From: Neoechinorhynchus agilis
Lineage: Eukaryota > Acanthocephala
Direction of reading: 5' to 3'
DNA length: 64,000 nt
Assembly (NCBI GenBank): GCA_051530055.1
Contig: CM121341.1
Location: 3,472,001 to 3,536,000, forward strand
Shown in pieces: positions 59,601 through 64,000 of this stretch. The first letter of the stretch is position 1, and the number at the start of each line of letters is the position of its first letter. The position numbers were made by a program, and so were the translations under genes. Below the pieces are notes generated by a model. The model ran no database searches, was not told where the DNA came from, and saw only the letters and a program-made list of their open reading frames with translations.

Positions 59601-60463
59601 TATTCGTCCACATGTTCGTATTCGTCCACCTGTTCGGGTTCGTTCACCTGTTCCGGTTCGTCAATCTGATCGTATTCATCGACCCTTTCGTATTCGTCCA
59701 CCTGTTCGTATTCGTCCACCTGTTCTTATTCGTCCACCTGTTCTGTTCTTATTCGTTCACCTGTTCTTATTCGTCCACCTGTTGAGGATCGTCCACCTGT
59801 TCGTATTCGTCCACCTCTTCGGGTTCGTCAATCTGATCGTATTCGTCCACATGTTCGTATTCGTCCACCTGTTCGGGTTCGTCCACCTGTTCTTATTCAT
59901 AGATCTGTTCGTATTCATGCACCTCTTCGTATTTGTCCACCCGTCCGTGTTCGTCAATCTGATCGTATTCATCGACCCTTTGGTATTCGTCCACTTGTTC
60001 GTATTCGTACACCTGTTGAGGTTCGTACATATGTTCGTATTCGTCAACTTGTTCGGGTAAGTCATTCTGATCGTATTCATCGACCTGTTCCTATTCGTCA
60101 ACTTGTCCGTGTTCGTTCACCTGTTCGAATTAATTCACCTGTTCGCATTCGTCCACCTGTTCGGGTTCGTCAACCTGATCGTATTCGTCCACATATTCGT
60201 ATTCGTCCACCTGTTCAAGTTCGTCAATCTGATCGTATTCACCGACCCTTTCGTATTCGTCCACCTGTTCGTATTCGTCCACCTATCTGTGTTCGTCCAC
60301 ATGTTCGCATTCGTCCACCTGTTCGATTTCGTCAATCTGATCGTATTCGTCCACATATTTGTATTCGTCGACCTGTTCGGGTTCGCCATTCTGATCGTAT
60401 TCACCGACCTGTTCCTATTCGTCCACCTGTCGGTGTTCGTCCACCTGTTCCTATTCGTCCTGC
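44672..60463. repeat. Satellite array 2: 18-bp unit, about 15.8 kb
   Basis: About 875 copies of the same 18-bp unit. The left part (44.7-48.0 kb) is built of near-identical 252-bp blocks (e.g. starting 47,019, 47,271, 47,523; 14 units each) and 270-bp variants. From about 48.8 kb the larger blocks appear, marked by GATCGTACTCATCGACCC at about 48,950, 50,716, 52,530, 54,364, 56,164, 57,434 and 58,645; their spacing parallels array 1. The right edge is the same as array 1's, base for base over hundreds of bp apart from rare changes. Confidence 0.97.
47019..48002 (-). repeat. Homogenised 252-bp higher-order repeats in array 2
   Basis: Acidic minus-strand frames begin at 47,019, 47,271, 47,523 (252-bp steps), then 47,757 (234 = 13 units). 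The first two are identical in translation (81 residues each), evidence of recent local amplification. Confidence 0.88.
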
Positions 60464-60474
60464 TTTCTTCGTCC

Positions 60475-61722
60475 AAATCATCGTTTATATGATTCTTTGG
60501 GTTCTTATAGGTACTCGTGTTCAGAGTTGTTCAAAAGAAAGCTGTATAGCTGCAGAAAGCTTTATAGCGTTAAAATCCATGGAGGAATCAAAAGGTCGTG
60601 ACGTCTTGCGCTTGAACGTCTAAATTAACATTTAATGAACCGGAGGATAGACCCGACCTCACAATCTCTCCTTCAAATTCGATTGTTCACGAAGACCAAA
60701 GATACATTGGTCGTTTTCTTTGTTGATTAACAGATAAACAAGTTATTATCCGTTCGAGTGGGAATATCCGGCCGGGGAATGTCGGTTCGCGTGTTGGTTG
60801 GTGGTTATTACTTGCAGGCGAGCTTGTAAGGTTGGTCTTTTCTCAGAATCATTTCAGGTTATGATATCCGAGAGAAGATTGGGCCGCATGGAAAAAGGAG
60901 CGTATGTTTAGGGAGGTGCGAGGTCAAAGTAGGACGAAACGAATTAGGATTACGAGTGTTGTGATCACGTGAAAAAGAGAATAAAATGTGATAAAAAATG
61001 TTGTGGTAGGGTTGGAGACGTTTTGATTGCCTTATGAAAATAGCATCAAAGCATTCGGTGAGAAGGGGAGAAGTCAGCTGTGCAAATTTAAGATGTTCTT
61101 TTGTGGAACAATTTAAGACGACGAGTTTTGAGATTCAGAATGGTTACAAAATACGGAGTAACCTTTGGTGAGGAAAAGCAAAATAAAGCAGAAGTAAAAT
61201 TTGTAGAGATCGGGTGAAGGGATTCCTAGATGTCGGAGGCAAGAGTTGGGGTGGTGAATGGGTGATGAAGGTAATATCGTCGGCGTACAAGAAGAGTTTA
61301 GAGTGAGAAGAGAGAGGTTGTAGGTCGTTTAGGAAAATATTAAAAAGAAGTGGTGACATCACAGTACCTTGAGGTACGCCCTTGGTGAGGGTCATCGAGG
61401 AGGTAGAACGGCAGTGAATGTATTGTTTGCGATTGTGAAGATAAGATTCAAGCTAGCGGATCTACCACAAGTTGAGACCAAGAGCGGAGAAGGAGTAAAT
61501 GGTCCACGGAGTCGAAAGCGTTCGATAAATCAAGTTGAATGATACGGGTGACGTGGTAAGGATTATTGTTGAGGTTACTTAGAAGCGTGTCATAAATGCA
61601 AAGTATGGCGTCCGTTGCCGAAAATTTGGGCCGGAAGCCGAGTTGAAAGAAGTTAAAGAAGGCGAGATTTAAAACATTTTTGATGATTTTTGAAAGAGCG
61701 TATAGAATGGATATTTGAAGGA
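60475..61722 (-). mobile_element. LINE copy A with RT domain, decayed
   Basis: Minus strand. From 5' to 3': IHSIRSF and KCFKSRL (about 61,700); FQLGFRPKFSATDAI (about 61,650-61,605); LDLSNAFDSVDH (about 61,535); KGVPQGTVMSPLLFNIFLND (61,389-61,330); LFLYADDITFI (about 61,300-61,270); then a deletion relative to the 21-kb copy (after ATGTCGGAGGC) and the 3' end to 60,475. GVPQG and YADD are RT catalytic-palm blocks of non-LTR retrotransposons, jockey-like by wording. The frame is broken in several places and the C-terminal part is shortened. Confidence 0.8.
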
Positions 61723-61779
61723 CAGTGGATTCCGCTTAATTGGGACACCGGTTAATCGGGACAGCCGCTTATTTGGGAC
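61723..61779 (+). mobile_element. Solitary pogo/Tigger-like terminal repeat
   Basis: CAGTGGATTCCGCTTAATTG, then GGACACCGGTTAATCGGGAC and AGCCGCTTATTTGGGACA: the repeated (C/T)GGGACA-with-TTAA phrase is typical of pogo/Tigger ends. The matching opposite end is absent and no TA duplication is visible, so it is a remnant between LINE copy A and the foldback element. Confidence 0.45.
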
Positions 61780-62026
61780 ACTTGAAATTCGAATTTGACG
61801 ATGTTTTTATCCCGGATTGTTGTTGGTATTGATCATTTATTTAAAATATTTTGTAAGCTTTTTGCTTACATCTTCAGTTAGATTGTTTTCGAAGAACTTA
61901 CTCGAATTTTTCTTAGAAAACAATCTAACTGAAGACATAAGCAAAAAGGTTGCGAAATATTTTAAATAAATGATCAATACCAACAACAATCCGGGATAAA
62001 AACATCGTCAAATTCGAATTTCAAGT
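61780..62026. mobile_element. Long foldback element with hammerhead-like arms
   Basis: Perfect outer arms ACTTGAAATTCGAATTTGAC / GTCAAATTCGAATTTCAAGT, continuing through CCCGGATTGTTGTTGGTATT and GATCATTTATTTAAAATATT. Minus strand of the left arm: CTGAAGA (61,877-61,871), U, helix GUAAGC/GCUUAC (61,869-61,853), then AAAA in place of GAAA. Right arm, plus strand: CTGAAGA (61,929-61,935) and GAAA (61,954-61,957) with a weaker helix. No transposase. It may be an inverted pair of terminal repeats from a Penelope-like element. Confidence 0.7.
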
Positions 62027-62701
62027 TATGATATCCGAGGATATTGGGCCGCATGGAAAAAGTAGCGTAGGTAAAACGAATTGAGGTTACGAGTGTTGTG
62101 ATCACGTGAAAAAGAGAATAAAATGTGATAAAAAATGTTGTGGTAGGATTTGAGGCGTTTTGATTGCTTTATGAAAATAGCATCAAAGCGTTCGGTGAGA
62201 GGGGGAAAAGTCAGCTGCGCAAATTTTAGATTCTCTTTTATGAATAATTTCACGACGGCGGTTTTGAGATTGGAAATGTTGCAAAATACGGCATAATCGT
62301 AGGTGAGGAAAAGCAAAATAAAGCACAAGTAAAATTCGTAGATATCGGGTGAAGGAATTCCTAAATGTCGGAGGCAAGAGTTGGGGTGGTGAATGGGTGA
62401 TGAGGGTGATATCGTCGGCGTAAAAGAAGAGCTTAGAGTGAGAGCAGGGAGGTTATAGGTCGTTTAGGAAAATATTAAAAAGAAGTGGTGACATCACAGT
62501 ACCTTGAGGTACGCCCTTGGTGAGGGTCATCGAGGAGGTAGAACGGCAGTGAATGTATTGTTTGCGAGTGTGAAGATAAGATTCGAGCTAGCGGATCTAC
62601 CACAAGTTGAGACCAAAAGCGGAGCAGGCCCGGAGAAGGAGTAAATGGTCGACGGAGTCGAAAGCTTTCGATAAATCAAGTTGAATGATACGGGTGACGT
62701 G
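62027..62701 (-). mobile_element. LINE copy B, truncated tandem copy
   Basis: Same strand and family as copy A, from ATATCCGAGGATATTGGGCC to GATACGGGTGACGTG. Contains the C-terminal frame (62,328-62,026; LCFILLFLTYDYAVF like the 21-kb copy), then the same internal deletion as copy A after ATGTCGGAGGC, then LFNIFL, GVPQGTVM and SNAFDSVDHLLL. Shared deletion shows that A and B descend from one shortened source or are a local duplication. Confidence 0.75.
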
Positions 62702-62702
62702 A

Positions 62703-64000
62703 GATTAGGGCTGTAAATAAGGTAGGAAAATATTGGGTTATTCTTGGTTTGGGAAAAAGAAAAACCCTTTTTCGTTTAATCTCGTCTTCTGTGCGAGCAT
62801 ATTTACATACGGTTTCTGCTTTATATAGTAGATTTTACAAGATTCGAATATTTATTACAAAAATTCTAAAGCAAGATGAGATTTATATGCTTGAGCTGAT
62901 CAAAATTTTCGACGTATTTTCTCATTGGTTTAAACCAAAGTACAAAATATGTAATTCTCGCTAAGAAGCGAAAAAAACCGATACAACAACAATAACGCTG
63001 TTTTTAAAAATTTGGGCATATAAAGGGGTTTGCAAAAATTCTATTATTTCTCTTTTCTAGAATTTGCCTACAAGGAGAACGTTATTGTTTTTCAACATTG
63101 TACAATTTTGAATGTAATATTCTTTTTTGAAGATATAAACATAATTATTCCCCGTCCTCGTCCTCAATTGTCGCCCGAATGCTTACAGCGTTGTCTCTCA
63201 ACACGGCGATGCTGATATTTTGAACCAGGTATTGACTTGACCTTGCATCACCGGTTATAACCCGAGGGCGTAAATAAAATATGCAAGCAATTTGCACCTT
63301 TAAAGTGAAATGATACGTTAAAAAGTTGCACGAATTGGATCATTACACCTTCAAAATGATGCACAAAATTGTCGACAAATTGCAAATCAAGGCTTTAATC
63401 ATAAAGGGTTCAACAAAAATACACAAGTAAAAATCGGAGCTTCTCTCCTTCACCGGCTGTCGCTATCACGCTAGCAGCGCTGTCTCGTTGTACTGCAAGC
63501 GAGATATTTTGTCGCAGGAATACATCTGCTCGTGTGTCGCCGGTCATTTCTCTCAATTTCTTCGAGAGATCCTGGAGCAGAGAGAGTGCCGAGCTGCCAA
63601 GCGCTCCATACGTCTTTACTCCGAAGGGGACAAAATAGTGGGTCCTTGCTAATTCTCTATATTTTCGTACCTTCCTCCCGTCCGCTGCACTGGCTGCACC
63701 TCCAGCGATTTCGAGAGAGTAGGGAATGTTGCTTACTGCGAGGGTGTCCACACGCGTGGCGTCCCAGGGAAGGCATTTGCCCTCCCGCCACCGAAAGACC
63801 GAAATTCCGTCAGGTCGAAGACCGTATAGTCGACAATGATGGACAGGTTCCAAGATGTTGGGGAAGTTCGATGTTCTCAACACCGGAGAAATTATGCTAT
63901 TGATCTCAGAATGGCGAGAAAACCTTCCTCCTGACTTTTTTCAAAAGAGACCGTGTCGCCCGAAAGCTTCAACAAAAGACCCACATCGACTGCAATAGGG
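62703..64000 (-). mobile_element. Second copy of the retroelement 3' part, cut by window end
   Basis: Duplicate of 40,503-41,797. The C-terminal domain frame is open here over 157 codons (63,883-63,410): YGLRPDGISVFRWREGKCLP, WDATRVDTLAVSN, AADGRKVRKYRELARTHYFV, LREMTGDTRADVFLRQNISL. The ~110-bp repeat unit lies at about 63,310-63,430. Similarity to copy 1 stops at 63,990, ten bases before the window end. Confidence 0.8.

Larger units (their letters stand above)
50500..63990. repeat. Segmental duplication, copy 2
   Basis: Counterpart of 29,900-41,797. Offsets between matching markers run 20.40-20.61 kb inside the array (small differences from gain or loss of units), 20,463 at the array edge and 22,199 beyond the LINE block. 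Confidence 0.85.

Noticed and set aside
27980-60463. Telomeric repeat
   Set aside because: The unit has no resemblance to TTAGG or TTAGGG and is 18 bp long.

Overview
This is a stretch of animal nuclear DNA. Ordinary metazoan genes (14-3-3, actin, a forkhead protein, a Shisa-type membrane protein, an N-acetyltransferase of the arylalkylamine/dopamine type, a secreted leucine-rich-repeat protein) lie in AT-rich DNA among Penelope-like elements, LINEs, a Gypsy fossil and small palindromic elements. The acetyltransferase type and the mobile-element mix fit an arthropod, perhaps a mite or relative, but nothing here fixes the species.

Left third (1-27,975): host genes. In order: a split GNAT acetyltransferase (+), an intronless divergent 14-3-3 (+), a Shisa-like protein (-), a retroelement graveyard (Gypsy fragment carrying a nested insertion, Penelope RT and GIY-YIG fragments, a LINE scrap), an intronless degenerate forkhead gene (-), an intronless actin with a textbook CArG box and TATA box (-), more Penelope/LINE debris, an intronless secreted LRR protein (+), and a gene with a possible TPR hairpin (+) that runs straight into the satellite.

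Right two thirds (27,980-64,000): two huge tandem arrays, about 12.0 kb and 15.8 kb, of an 18-bp unit (TTCGTATTCGTCCACCTG and close variants), organised into higher-order repeats of about 252-270 bp and about 1.2-2.0 kb. Because 18 is a multiple of 3 and the unit lacks stops in several frames, it yields ORFs of 600-1,900 codons on both strands. The minus-strand frame reading (V/I)-D-E-(Y/P)-(E/D/Q)-(Q/H/R) varies conservatively and looks like the original coding frame, now broken by amplified stops. The arrays are separated by a LINE 3' end, a non-LTR-type retroelement flanked by its own repeats, and one possible host exon. The second half of array 2 and its right flank repeat array 1 and its right flank at an offset of about 20.4-20.6 kb: a recent tandem segmental duplication. 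Copy 2 also holds about 1.75 kb of LINE sequence with a 246-bp foldback element in it.

The most unusual signals are the coding-derived satellite and its meeting with the gene at 26.6-28 kb, and a recurring stem-loop resembling the hammerhead ribozyme core (CUGANGA-N-stem II-GAAA), found in Penelope-like 3' regions and in palindromic elements. No tRNA, rRNA or CRISPR was recognised.
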